Source of the DNA: Hyaloperonospora brassicae
Taxonomy: Eukaryota; Oomycota; Peronosporomycetes; Peronosporales; Peronosporaceae
DNA length: 64,000 nt
Assembly: GCA_947650285.1 (NCBI GenBank)
Contig: CANTFL010000289.1
Coordinates: 62,001 to 126,000, forward strand
Direction of reading: 5' to 3'
The notes beneath the pieces are model-generated. The model worked only from the letters and a program-made list of their open reading frames with translations, ran no database searches and was not told the DNA's origin. Positions 46,235 through 56,600 of this stretch are shown one piece after another (position 1 is the first letter of the stretch; the number at the start of each line of letters is the position of its first letter). A program made the translations under genes and the position numbers.

Positions 46235-46246
46235 AAAGGGGGGTGA
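46235..46246 (+). promoter_or_regulatory. Gypsy-2 polypurine tract
   Basis: AAAGGGGGGTGA directly precedes the 3' LTR. Confidence 0.85.
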
Positions 46247-46686
46247 TGTAACGGGGTGATTCCGTTACATAAAATTGATACGAAGGTATCAATTTTGAGG
46301 TATTATCTATTTAGATAATACTAGATGATGTTGGCGGAATATTACTCCCCAAATTAATATTCGTGGGTGCTCCTCTTTTGGTTCATGTACTTACATTAAC
46401 CAAATTAACCGCCAATCGCTGCTAGACGCGCACAATGGGTGGTGAGCAAGAGACCCACATAGGAGACGGTAGTTTGATATAGTCATGTCAAGACAAAAGA
46501 TGATTCACAAAAGAAACATAACTATGTTAAATAATAGTTCAACTTTTCCTCAGACATAGCCTTCGTGTTCTGTTTGCTTCGGTTGCGATTCCTCGCCACA
46601 TGTACGTGACGTCAGAGGCACGCAGCCTTGTGTAGAGTCTACACAAGGTCTTGCCACTCATATGGCAAGAAACGTGCCCTGTTACA
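46247..46686 (+). repeat. Gypsy-2 3' LTR
   Basis: It begins TGTAACGGGG and ends CTGTTACA. It is followed by the duplication CGACC. Confidence 0.9.
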
Positions 46687-46987
46687 CGACCCCCATTTAT
46701 TTTCTCGAGTTTTTGCATATACCAATGCTTAATGACTGGCATCGTCTCTCTTAGATTTCCGTGTTCTCATCAGTAATCTTCTGTCGTCAGAAATTGATGG
46801 TAAACATAAGTTTATCCAAAAAAGATAATTTAGTTATTTATTATTCGGTAATTTCTATTAAGATTTCAAATTAAGACTATCATGTTTGAACATATATAGA
46901 CAAATTGAAGAACTGACACATATGTGGCATGGACCATTTTTTAGGTTGGGGCAATGTGCTACGGTCATGCATTGCGCTTGAAGACCT

Positions 46988-47242
46988 TGTTAAAAAGGAG
47001 TGTCGCTGTAAGAACGATTGCGCAGGAAGCGCGTCGGACGGCAATGATGAATGCGACGGACAAATTTGTATTCGCAAGGTGAATACATTGTCTGACACGA
47101 TATGCAACATTTGCTAATCGAGCGGACAGTAACAACCACACGGGAAAAGTAGGTAGATGCATACCACAAGATGAATGACAGAATACTTTTGCCACAGTGC
47201 TCCGTATCACCTTCCTACGTCTAGCGTCACCGCGAACGAACA
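46988..47242 (+). repeat. Copia 5' LTR
   Basis: It begins TGTTAAAAAGG and ends GCGAACGAACA. Confidence 0.85.
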
Positions 47243-47255
47243 GGTTATGAGCCCA
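47243..47255 (+). promoter_or_regulatory. Copia primer-binding site (half initiator tRNA-Met)
   Basis: GGTTATGAGCCCA is the complement of the anticodon arm TGGGCTCATAACC of initiator tRNA-Met, and it abuts the LTR. Drosophila copia and yeast Ty5 prime from the cleaved 5' half of this tRNA, so the same mode is inferred here. Confidence 0.75.
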
Positions 47256-47759
47256 AACACTGAAGCAAACGGAGACACCAACGCGGCACAGGCGCCTCCG
47301 GCAACAGGCCACAAAAGGGCCGCGGCCGCGCCTCCTGCTGTCGTCTCTCTCATCGCTCACACAAGGAGCGCGGAGGGGGACAGGCGCACTGGCAAATGTT
47401 ATCGAGATGCTCACAGGCATGGATATGCGCCTGCAAAAGATGGAATCGCCACAAGCACGCATGGAAGAAGACTAGCGCATGAGAGGAGCTGCCGAAAGCG
47501 GGATGTTCAGCTCGATGCTTGGAGCGGACGTCGCCTAGCGACTATACGGAGGCGAGCTCGAGCTTGCGGAGCTGCACGAGCAACCAGCGCGACGTGCACC
47601 ACCTCAGCCCACTGATCCACGGACGCGAGCGAGATCGGCACCGTAGCAGCGTGCTGACCCGTTGCCGCAGCAGCGTGCTTCCATGAAGCCGTACCAGATA
47701 CCATCACCGCATCAGTCGATACCAGCGGCTCAAGCGCCACCGATGAAGCAGCAACCGGT

Positions 47760-48590
47760 GATGGCTATTCATACCGCACGTCATACGCGCGGCAGCGCAA
47801 GATGGCGATCCGCAGGTTTGACGGCACCGAGGTGTTCGCCGGACTCGGTTCCAGCTGTCTCGACTGGGGCGAGACGTTTAAACGCCAGGTCGACATGGCG
47901 CAGGAGCTTGCGGTTACCTGTGGAGCGAGTACATGAAGACCGACGTGATTGGGCAGTACCTCGAGAGTACTGCCGAGCGATAGTTCAACAAGAAGGCCGA
48001 CTCTGCAGTACGTGAAGCAGCGCATGCTGAACACGTTCAAGACAACGATCACCGCCGCTTAAGCGAAAATGCTCTTCATGTCGCAGAAAGAGGGCAAGGG
48101 ATCCTGGCCGGATCACTACCTGTACTTGGTAGCGGTCAGCGACACGACGTGGCGCAAAGAAGCAAGTGTTGGAAAACATCGTGCGCTACGCCTCGCCAGA
48201 TCTGACTACCATCCTCATGGCGAGATACCAGACGCACCGCGTCGACTTACTCGTGCACGTGGAAGAGCTGGTGCACTTCGCGCAAGCGATCGATATGGAA
48301 GCTCGATCGGGACGCTCGTTCGGCAAGTAAGTCGTCGCGCACGTCGACGAGTACGCGTCGTACAAGGGAAGCGCACCTGTCACTGATGCGGGAAGGTCGG
48401 TCACGTGAAGAGGGACTGTCGCAGCTAGAAGACTGGCAACACGAAGGCCGACAAAAGCGCCAAGGAAAGCGGCAGCATCACGCTCTCTTTCTGCGAAGGA
48501 CGAGGCCGCAACTGCTCGCGCGCCACCAGGCGAGACTTGACGATGGAGATCGGCGAGGACAGCGACAAAGACGACGACAACTGGATCCTC
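47760..48590 (+). pseudogene. gag: Copia gag, broken
   Basis: A frame near 47800 reads KMAIRRFDGTEVFAGLGS and [14 protein letters not shown], followed by QYVKQRMLNTFKTTITAA-stop-AKMLFMSQKEGKGSWPDHYLYLV. This is a Copia Gag core (UBN2-like). Stops and a frameshift break it. Confidence 0.65.
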
Positions 48591-49240
48591 GACAGCGATT
48601 CCAGCCGCCACCTCGTGAACGACGCGTCACTGCTGCGTGACTCGCGGGACTGAGATGCAGAATGCCACTTGGCAGACGGAGAGACCGTCAATATGCTGAG
48701 TGTCAGCAATGTGGAGCTGACGGTGCTCGCGAAAGGTAGACAGCAGAAGATCACGCTCACAGAAGTGTACCACGATTCCGAGCTGCCGCGCGACATCATG
48801 TCGTACGGCAAGCTCGAGCGCAAAGGCTTCGTCCTTGCGTACGAAGGCGAGTCGCGCGTGCTGGTAAGACGCAGCCATGGACATATCGTGTTCGACGTCT
48901 CGATGGACCACAACGTGCTGTAGGTGCAGACAGTGATGAGAGTTTGCATTCCACAGGCGCCGAGCGACGTGCTTATGGCTATCCTGACGAGCGACGTGCT
49001 TATGGCTATCCTGACGAGCGACGACGCGGACACGCACAGCGGGTCACTGCTGCACTTCCACCAGCGGCTCGGCCACCTTGCGTACGACACGGTCGAGAGA
49101 ATGGCGAAGGACTCCGCGTCCGGCATCGTGTCCACGGACCGCAAGCGGTCGACTTGCGTCTCGTGAGCGCAAGGGAAGAAGAATAATAACGCGGTCGCGC
49201 TAGGACACTGGAGCAAACTCGACGACCGACTGAGTTGGGG
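48560..49240 (+). pseudogene. pol: Copia protease and pre-integrase region
   Basis: DDNWILDSDSSRHLVND is the Copia protease active-site box with the Gly of DSG changed to Asp. A TGA follows shortly after at about 48651. The next frame (48669-48923) reads TVNMLSVSNVELTVLAKG. The pre-integrase zinc region begins HFHQRLGHLAYDTVERMA and ends at a stop near 49164. A 27-bp unit is duplicated in tandem at about 48967-49020. Confidence 0.7.
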
Positions 49241-49495
49241 GGGGGGTTTTTTTGCCCCTCCAGGGTCCCTACCCCCAAAAACCCCACTGTAAAAAGGGAC
49301 CCCTCTCCACTCTCTCTCAAAAAACTTAAACATCTTGTTTTTTCTTCTCGGGGACGAAGAAAAAAAAAGGGAATAATTTTTTCGCCTCTCTTCTTTTTTT
49401 CTTCCGCCCCTTTTTTGCTCGCGCTCTCTCCCTTCTCAGGAAGGAGGGGAAGAATAAACCCTCCACCTCCCTCTTTTTTTTTTGGGGGGGGGTCG
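49236..49495. other. Homopolymer-rich block inside the Copia integrase
   Basis: Runs of G, T, C and A of 5-11 bases alternate on both strands. There is no Copia similarity. Integrase-like sequence resumes at about 49500 (NQASNSKSERMHMAMLNIARSK, then FWGGAVEYAACILNRIP). The block looks like an insertion of low-complexity DNA or a base-calling or assembly artefact. Confidence 0.7.
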
Positions 49496-50221
49496 CGCGA
49501 CAGATCAGCGGTGTGCGGAACCAGGCGTCAAACAGCAAGTCCGAGCGCATGCATATGGCGATGCTCAACATAGCGCGCAGCAAGATCTTCGCAAGCTGAC
49601 TGCCCGTGACGTTCTGGGGCGGCGCGGTCGAGTACGCCGCGTGCATCCTCAACCGCATCCCCACGAGCGCGAACGCGAAGCACGCGACGGACATGCGCAA
49701 AATCGTCGCGTTCGGATCGATCTGCTCGGTTTATCGAGACACGGGCAAGAACTCGCTCGCGCAGCGTGCGCAAGTCGGAGCTCATTATCGGGTGAAGCGA
49801 CGAGACCAAAGGCTTCCGCGTGCTCCTCCAGAAGAGAAGTCACGGTGACGACGACGCAGCACGTGCGGAACATCGAGACGCTCAGTGCAGATGATAACGG
49901 CCAGATGCAGCGTCCGCTAGAGTACGAGGATCAAACGGAAGAGATAACAACAACAGCACCAGCAGTCGTGGCGCTGAGCGCAGCGGAGACGACGGCCCCA
50001 GTGGGATCGACACCAGTGGCGGCAGCAGCGCCAACTATCCGCAGCGGGAAGAAGAAGACGAAGTCGTGGACACGCGCGGCGCGACGAAGCTCGCACAGGC
50101 GACCGGTGATTAGGAGCAGACAACACAAAGCAATAGCGTGCTGGCACACGTGTACGAGCGCGACACAAAGAACTACGGCGAATCATCGCGGAGCACGAAG
50201 CGCAAGGGATGAGAACAAGCC

Positions 50222-51050
50222 ATGCGCGAAAAGCTCCAATCTCTGGAGGACAACGGCGTGTGGCGCATGATCGAGCGCCCTTCGAACAGGAACGCGCTGC
50301 ACACGATGCGGGTCTTCAAGACGAAGACAGACGCGCACGGCGATCCCGAGCGCATGAAGACTCGACTGGTCGCCTGCGGGAACGAGCAGGTCTTCGATGT
50401 CGGCTACCAGCTCACCTTTGCGGCCATTATGGACATGTCGACTGTGAAGTTGATCCTAGTGCTGAAGGCGACGTTTGGTGTCCCGGCGAAGCACGGCGAC
50501 ACCCCGAACGCGTACGTCAAGGCGGACAAGGAAGAACACCTGGATATCCTCCTCCAGGTGCCGCAAGCGATGGAAATCAGCGACGACACTCTCAAGACGC
50601 TTGGTGTCGCGCACAGGAAGGAATTCGGGTTGCAGCTTAAGAAGAGTCCGTACGGCCGAAAGCAGACTGTTCGTCTCTATATCCAGCTGCCCCGTTTTCA
50701 GTTGCTCGATGCCGGTTTCAGGCAGTGTGTTAACGACATGTACCTGTACTGGTAGATCGATAACGGACAGCTCGTCGTCGCCGGCGTCTACGTCGACAAT
50801 CTGCTCGCTACAGGCAACGACAAGGCAGATGTAGAGTGGTTCTTTACCATGCTCATCATACTGTCGATCAAGGACCTCGGCTTCGTCAGCTAGTTCCTCG
50901 GCATGCGCGTCGCGATCAACAACAGCGGATCGTATGTACTCGACCAAGCAGAAGCGATCGGCAAGCTGCTGCGCGAGCACGAACTCGAGAGCGCCAGCAT
51001 AACACGCGCTCCTATCGGAGCCGACTGCTACGACGTGACGTCGGACAACA
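50222..51050 (+). pseudogene. pol: Copia reverse transcriptase, broken
   Basis: The frame 50222-50755 reads NGVWRMIERPSNRNALHTMRVFKTK, TRLVACGNEQVFDVGY and LQLKKSPYGRKQT. A stop TAG lies at 50753, then VAGVYVDNLLATGNDK (YVDD with the last D changed to N). Another TAG at 50891 stands where Copia RT has a residue before FLGM. Confidence 0.85.
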
Positions 51051-51079
51051 GCGCGATCCTCAGTGTCACCGGCAAGGAC

Positions 51080-51769
51080 GGTGCACCGAGCATCAGGACA
51101 TTTCAGTCCCTCGTCGGCAGTCTGCTGTGGGTGGCGCGTCGCACGCAGCCGGACATTGCGTTCGCCGTGAACAAGGCGACACGTCAGACGCATCAGCCAC
51201 GCGTGCACGGCCTCAAGCTGGCGAAGCGCATCGCGCGGTATTTGAAAGGTACCCGCGACTTCAAGCTACGAATGGTGCCGACGAAGGATCGCGACGGTGG
51301 GATGCGGCTCGATGCGTAATTGGATGGCGAATTTGCGGCCGACAAGAGCGACCGTAAGCCGCTTATCGGTGGCGTCATCCGCCTCAACGGCATGGCGATC
51401 AGCTGGACGGCGAAGAAGTAGGACTGCGTTTCACTCTCTACGATGAAGGCGGAGTTCGTCGCGGCATCCGAGCAAGCGCGCGAGCTTCTCGGCATCCGCG
51501 AGATGCTGAGCGAGATCGGGAAGCCGCCAGCGCTCTCGATGCTCCACCACTTCGACAACCATGCGTCGCTGAAGCAGCTGGCGGGCAAGGCGTCGTCACT
51601 CCGAGCGAAGCACATATACGTCCGCATGAAGTTCGTCTGCGACTACGTGCGTCTTGGGACCGTCGCGGCGCAGTACGTCCGGTCGGAGCTTCAGCTCGCG
51701 GACCTGCTCGCGAAGACACTCGACGCAGCCAATCTAGCGGCGCTGTGCGAGCTGTTGAGCCTCGGGTAA
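51080..51769 (+). pseudogene. pol: Copia RNase H, broken
   Basis: SIRTFQSLVGSLLWVARRTQPDIAFAVN, RIARYLKGTRDFKL and WTAKK-stop-DCVSLSTMKAEFVAASEQA are typical. The frame ends QLADLLAKTLDAANLAALCELL and stops at 51767. Stops lie at 51317 and 51419. Confidence 0.85.
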
Positions 51770-51797
51770 TTGTGCGGAAGTCATGGCCGAGGAGGAG

Positions 51798-52052
51798 TGC
51801 AAAAACGGAGTGTCGCTGTAAGTAAGATTGCGCAGGAAGCGTGCCGGACGGCGATGGTGAATGCGGCGGATGACTTTGTATTCGTAAGGTGAATACATTG
51901 TCTGACACGATATGCAACATTTGCTAATCGAGCGGACAGGAACGATCACACGGGAAAAGTAGGTAGATGCATACTACAAGATGAATGACAGAATACTTTC
52001 GCCACAGTGCTCCGTACCACCTTCGTAAGTCTAGCGGCATCGCGAACAAACA
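51798..52052 (+). repeat. Copia 3' LTR
   Basis: It begins TGCAAAAACGG and ends GCGAACAAACA, the same length as the 5' LTR. Confidence 0.85.
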
Positions 52053-52115
52053 GACGTTTAATACACCCTACCGGCTGTATTAAGATTTGCATCTGTGCAA
52101 GTTAAAGTAATCACC

Positions 52116-52165
52116 GACTGGTTTAACGGAGATTCTACCTTTTCGGAATCTCCGAAGAACCAGTC
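52116..52165. repeat. Imperfect hairpin
   Basis: GACTGGTT pairs with AACCAGTC and CGGAGATTC with GAATCTCCG around a loop, giving a 17-bp interrupted stem. It stands alone downstream of the Copia LTR, with no gene attached. Confidence 0.85.
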
Positions 52166-53603
52166 AGTAATTTACGATACAAAGTGTTTCTTCTAATGAC
52201 GCTGAGCCCTCGCGATATGCATCACGACGGACCACTACACTTGGTTCCAGCGCCTTTAGAGGTGCATGAGAGATCACTCGAACAGACGATCCATGCAACG
52301 GGAACCCTTCGCTTGCACTGACACGGTGCAAGTTACATACACTAACACAGAGCAGACAGTTGCCTCGAATCCTCACGTCAGAGTACGTGCATAGGAAGGC
52401 TTGATCACCTAATGAACACGTTTCGAAGAAGAAAAGTAGAATTGTACTCACTATGTTTTACAATAAAAATCATTTAATTTTATTTGACTGTAATGAATTG
52501 CAACTGTTAACTACAGCTACTTGCTCATCACCCATCGTGTGCGTCTATTAGCGAACGGTGATTAAGTTGGTCGATCGAAAAGCCCTTACTAGGTAGTCCG
52601 TGGAGCGGCGCTGGATATGACCTTCGAAGCTAACGTCGCTTCAAACTTTATAAAGTAAAATAGGTTTGGAGAATACGTTCAAACAGACAATATATACAAC
52701 GACCCGTTTAGGTGTCAAAAAGATATGCAACGGGCTTACCTTGTTGCAACCCCGCTGCCAAGATGGGTGTATTAGTGTGCAGCTGCAACAAAGACGTCGT
52801 CAGGAGCGGTGGCGCAAGCTAGCACAGCGACAGTATGGCTACCTAGTGAGCGCGACAAATATAGAGCTTGTGTAATCTTTAGCGAGAAATCAGCTAGGGC
52901 ATAGCAGCCCAGTTTGATATCAGTTCTCTTTCTTCCTCATCACGCGTAAGCCCATCATTTCACAACGTTTACCATAAACTTCTCTCCAACACATCAGCAA
53001 CGGCAATAAGCTGCTCTATCGCACAAAAGCACGGCAACGCTGTTGTTGTAGCCCTTGACGACAACGAATCCAATTATTCCCTCTAGGATACTCTGAATCA
53101 TCCGACCATGTAAATGAACACTTGATAAGCTGCTGATACTCGAATGTATTCCATAATCAGCAGCAAAAGTGGGTCGTAATGCTTGCTTCTATGACCTTCA
53201 GCATAATCATAGCATATGTCAATATGTTGCAATCACATCACAATGCGTGCGTACCTTCAGCAGCTTGACCACACATCCGTCACAAATGCGTACTTTGCCC
53301 CTAAAAAAGCGCTTGTTTCACCACTCGCTGGAACTACGTCCGGAGCAACACTCGAATTGTGCGCGCGTGGCCACGTGCGACACGCCTCGGGACCTAAACT
53401 AGGCCCCTCCAGCATCGCCTCATCGCAGCTCGCGACCACGTTATGTGCGACGGCCGTCAGTACGCGCCTCACAAGTGGAATCCGATCGATCGTACAGTCG
53501 TAAACAAGTCGCACGCAATCGCCGACAGCCACAACAGCGCACGCAACTTGGCCGCTCCTTCTGCCTCCTCCTCCTCCTCTTCTTCCTCTTCTTGTTGTGC
53601 CTC
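52166..53603. other. Intergenic, no gene seen
   Basis: Short frames only. The last 150 bp are rich in TCC/TTC (53560-53600) and read as a hydrophobic leader if translated in frame with the myosin; they are taken here as 5' untranslated region. Confidence 0.5.
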
Positions 53604-56600
53604 ATGGGGCGGCGCGGGACTGCGGCCTCAAAGCACGCGACGCTCCTGAGCACCGATCGCGTCATCGTCGGCGTCGATGATCTGGTGCTCTTATCATCCG
53701 TGAGCGAGACGTCGATCCTGGAGAACCTCAAGATGCGCCACGCGGCGGACGTCATCTACTCGTACATTGGCCACGTGCTCGTGGTCGTGAACCCGTACAA
53801 GTGGCTCGACATTTACGGCGAAGAGAGCATGCGCGCGTACATGCACAAGGCGCGCATCGACGTGGCGCCGCACGTGTTTGCGACGGCCGAAGAAACGTAC
53901 CGCGCGATGCTCAGTGAAGAAGACAATCAGTGCGTCATCATCAGTGGCGAGAGCGGTGCGGGCAAGACAGAGGCGTCGAAGCAGATCCAGAACTACGTGG
54001 CAGGCGTCAGTGGCAGTGGCGCCGGCGTGGACAAAGTCAAGCGCACGTTTCTCGAGAGCAATCCACTGTTGGAAGCTTTCGGGAACGCCAAGACGCTGCG
54101 GAACAACAACTCGAGTCGCTTTGGCAAGTACTTTGAGCTGCTGTTTGACTCGGCAGGGCGGCCGCAAGGAGGCAAAGTGACCAACTACCTGCTGGAAAAG
54201 TCGCGCGTGGTCAAGCCGGGCAAAGGCGAGCGCAACTTTCACGTGTTCTATCAGATGGTGGCGGGACTCGCGCCGGCGGCAAAGCAGAAGCTGCACTTGG
54301 ATCAGGGCGGACCCGAGCACTATCAGTATCTCAAAGCCAGTGGGTGCTACGATGTCGACGACGTGAATGACGCGCAGGAGTTTGAAGAGACCATGGCGGC
54401 CATGCAGCACGTTGGTATCAAGCGCAAGCAAATCGAACTGGTGATTCAGACGTTGGCTGCGGTGCTGCACATTGGTAATGTGCAGTTTCAGCCCGAGACA
54501 GTGGGCGATGCAGAGGGCTCTTGCGTCCACGACCGCGAGAGCTTGCGGATTGCGTGCGAGCTATTGGGGTTAGACGCGGCACGTCTTGAACACGCGTTGT
54601 GCTACAAAATGCTCCAGACAATGGCGCCTGGAGGAAAGATTGAGTCGTACGAGGTGCCGCAAAACATAAGTCAAGCGAAAGCACAGCGCGACTCGATCGC
54701 GAAGACCGTGTACGACCGACTGTTTGACTTTTTGGTCGAGCGCGTAAACCATGCGCTGGACATTGAGAAGAAAGCGGAGAAACACGGCGAGCTCCTGGAG
54801 ATTGACGATATGACCACGATTGGCATTCTTGACATTTACGGTTTCGAAATCTTCGACAAGAACGGATTCGAGCAATTTTGTATCAACTACGTCAACGAGA
54901 AGCTGCAGCAGATTTTCATTGAGCTCACGCTAAAGAGCGAGCAGGAAGAGTATGCTCGAGAGGGCATTGCATGGGCACCGATTCCGTTCTTCAACAACAA
55001 AGTCGTGTGCGATTTGATCGAAGCTCGCCGTCCAACACCTGGCATTTTCCTTATTCTGGACGACACGATCAAAACAATGCACTCTCGCCAAGGAGACAGC
55101 GTGGATGCAAATTTTCTGGAAAAGGTGTCGGGGATCCACGGGTCACACCCGCATTTCTCGAAGCGCGGTAAGACGTTTGAGATCAAGCACTATGCAGGTG
55201 ATGTGCAGTACAGCATTGAAGGGTTTGGAGATTCCAACAAGGATTTCCTCAGTAAGGACATCGCGCTCATCATTAGCGAGACATCCAACAAGCTCATACG
55301 GTACATCTTTCCCGAAGAAATCGACCTCAACGATAAGCGCATGGCAAACACGGCAGGATACAAAATTCGTACTCAGTGCGACGCGCTCGTGACGGCATTG
55401 ATGGACTGCACACCGCACTACGTGCGCTGCATCAAGTCCAACGACCAGAAACAGTCCAACAAGATAGACGACCGCCGCGTGATTCACCAGATCAAGTACT
55501 TGGGTCTTCTCGAAAATGTCAAAGTTCGTCGCGCCGGCTACGCTTATCGAGGAGATTATGGTCGATTTGTTGATCGCTTCCGGCTGCTCAGTAGTGAAAC
55601 TTACCCAACATTCCGTGGGTCGGACAAAAAGGGTACGCAAGCCGTGTTGCGCGCTGCTGCAAAGTCACTGCCTCAACTCGAGAGTGAGGTTCAGCTTGGC
55701 AAGACAATGGTGTTTATACAAACTCCGGAGACGTTTTTCGAGCTGGAGAAGTTGCGTGAGAAAATGCTGGGCTCGTTTGTGATGCGGATTCAGAAGGCGT
55801 GGAAACGGTACTTTGGTCGTCGCCATCTGCTGCAACTTAGCCACGACATCACAAAGCTTTACGCATCGAACAACAAACAGAGGCAGCGCGTGAGCATCTA
55901 CCGTCCTTTTGACGCTGACTATCTTCGCGACAGTTCCATCCGTGAGGCCGTCCTGGGAATCATCCAGCACTACGGAGATTCGGAAAAGATCGTGTTCATC
56001 GACGAGATCCGGAAGGCATGTCCACTTGCTGGGTTGTCGCCCGATGGCTCTCCTGTTGCACTGATGGGACGAATTCTAGTCATCACGGACCAGTTCTTGT
56101 ATCTGATGGAAAAGCGGACGTGGCACCCTGTCGTAGACCCGAAAACGGCATGGGTACCACCGTTGGTGTACCTTCGTCGCCGCCTTCAGCTGTCGGCTAT
56201 AGAAGAGATTACGATGAGTACATTAGCAGACCCGTACTTTGTGCTGAAAGTGCACCAAGAACCGCTTCTGCCCGAGCCAAACAAGAGCAACTGGATGGGC
56301 AATAACACTACAATGGTGTGTATGGCCACTGGCAAGAAGTTTGGACTGTTCAACCGTCGGCATCACTGCCGCTACAGCGGTAAAATCTACTGCAACGATG
56401 TCTGCAAGCAAGTGGAAGTGCTGCCGGACCTTGGGTTCTACACGCCAGTCCGTGTCTACGACAATGTCATTGGGCTCATGTGCACCGAGATGCCTGAAGA
56501 CCAGCTTCTGCTGTCCGAGAAGAAGACTGAGATCGCGGTCACGCTTGTGGACGCGATCCGCTCGTCGGCAAACATTGTGACGCCGATCAATTTTAGCGAT

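Larger units (their letters stand above)
38468..46686 (+). mobile_element. Gypsy-2: second Ty3/Gypsy element with chromodomain
   Basis: The LTRs are 38468-38927 (460 bp) and 46247-46686 (440 bp; it lacks about 20 bp near 46325 that the 5' LTR has). They are flanked by the duplication CGACC (38463-38467 and 46687-46691). The primer site is the same as in Gypsy-1, and so are the internal order and the antisense region. Protein similarity to Gypsy-1 runs throughout, but the nucleotide sequence is clearly diverged, so these are sister families rather than copies. It is more decayed than Gypsy-1, with many stops and frameshifts. Hairpins are frequent, often at the same places as in Gypsy-1. Confidence 0.92.
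46988..52052 (+). mobile_element. Ty1/Copia LTR retrotransposon, decayed
   Basis: The two LTRs are 46988-47242 and 51798-52052, 255 bp each. Flanks GACCT (46983-46987) and GACGT (52053-52057) differ at one base and fit a 5-bp duplication. A primer site follows the 5' LTR, and the purine run GAGGAGGAG precedes the 3' LTR. Internal order is gag, protease, integrase, reverse transcriptase, RNase H, which is the Copia order. Several stops interrupt the single long frame, and a homopolymer-rich block replaces most of the integrase core. Confidence 0.9.

Noticed and set aside
47001..47242. Copia LTR start at TGTCGCTGTAAG (47001)
   Set aside because: Moving the start to 46988 (and 51798) gives equal 255-bp LTRs, a clean purine tract before the 3' LTR, and flanks GACCT/GACGT that nearly match.
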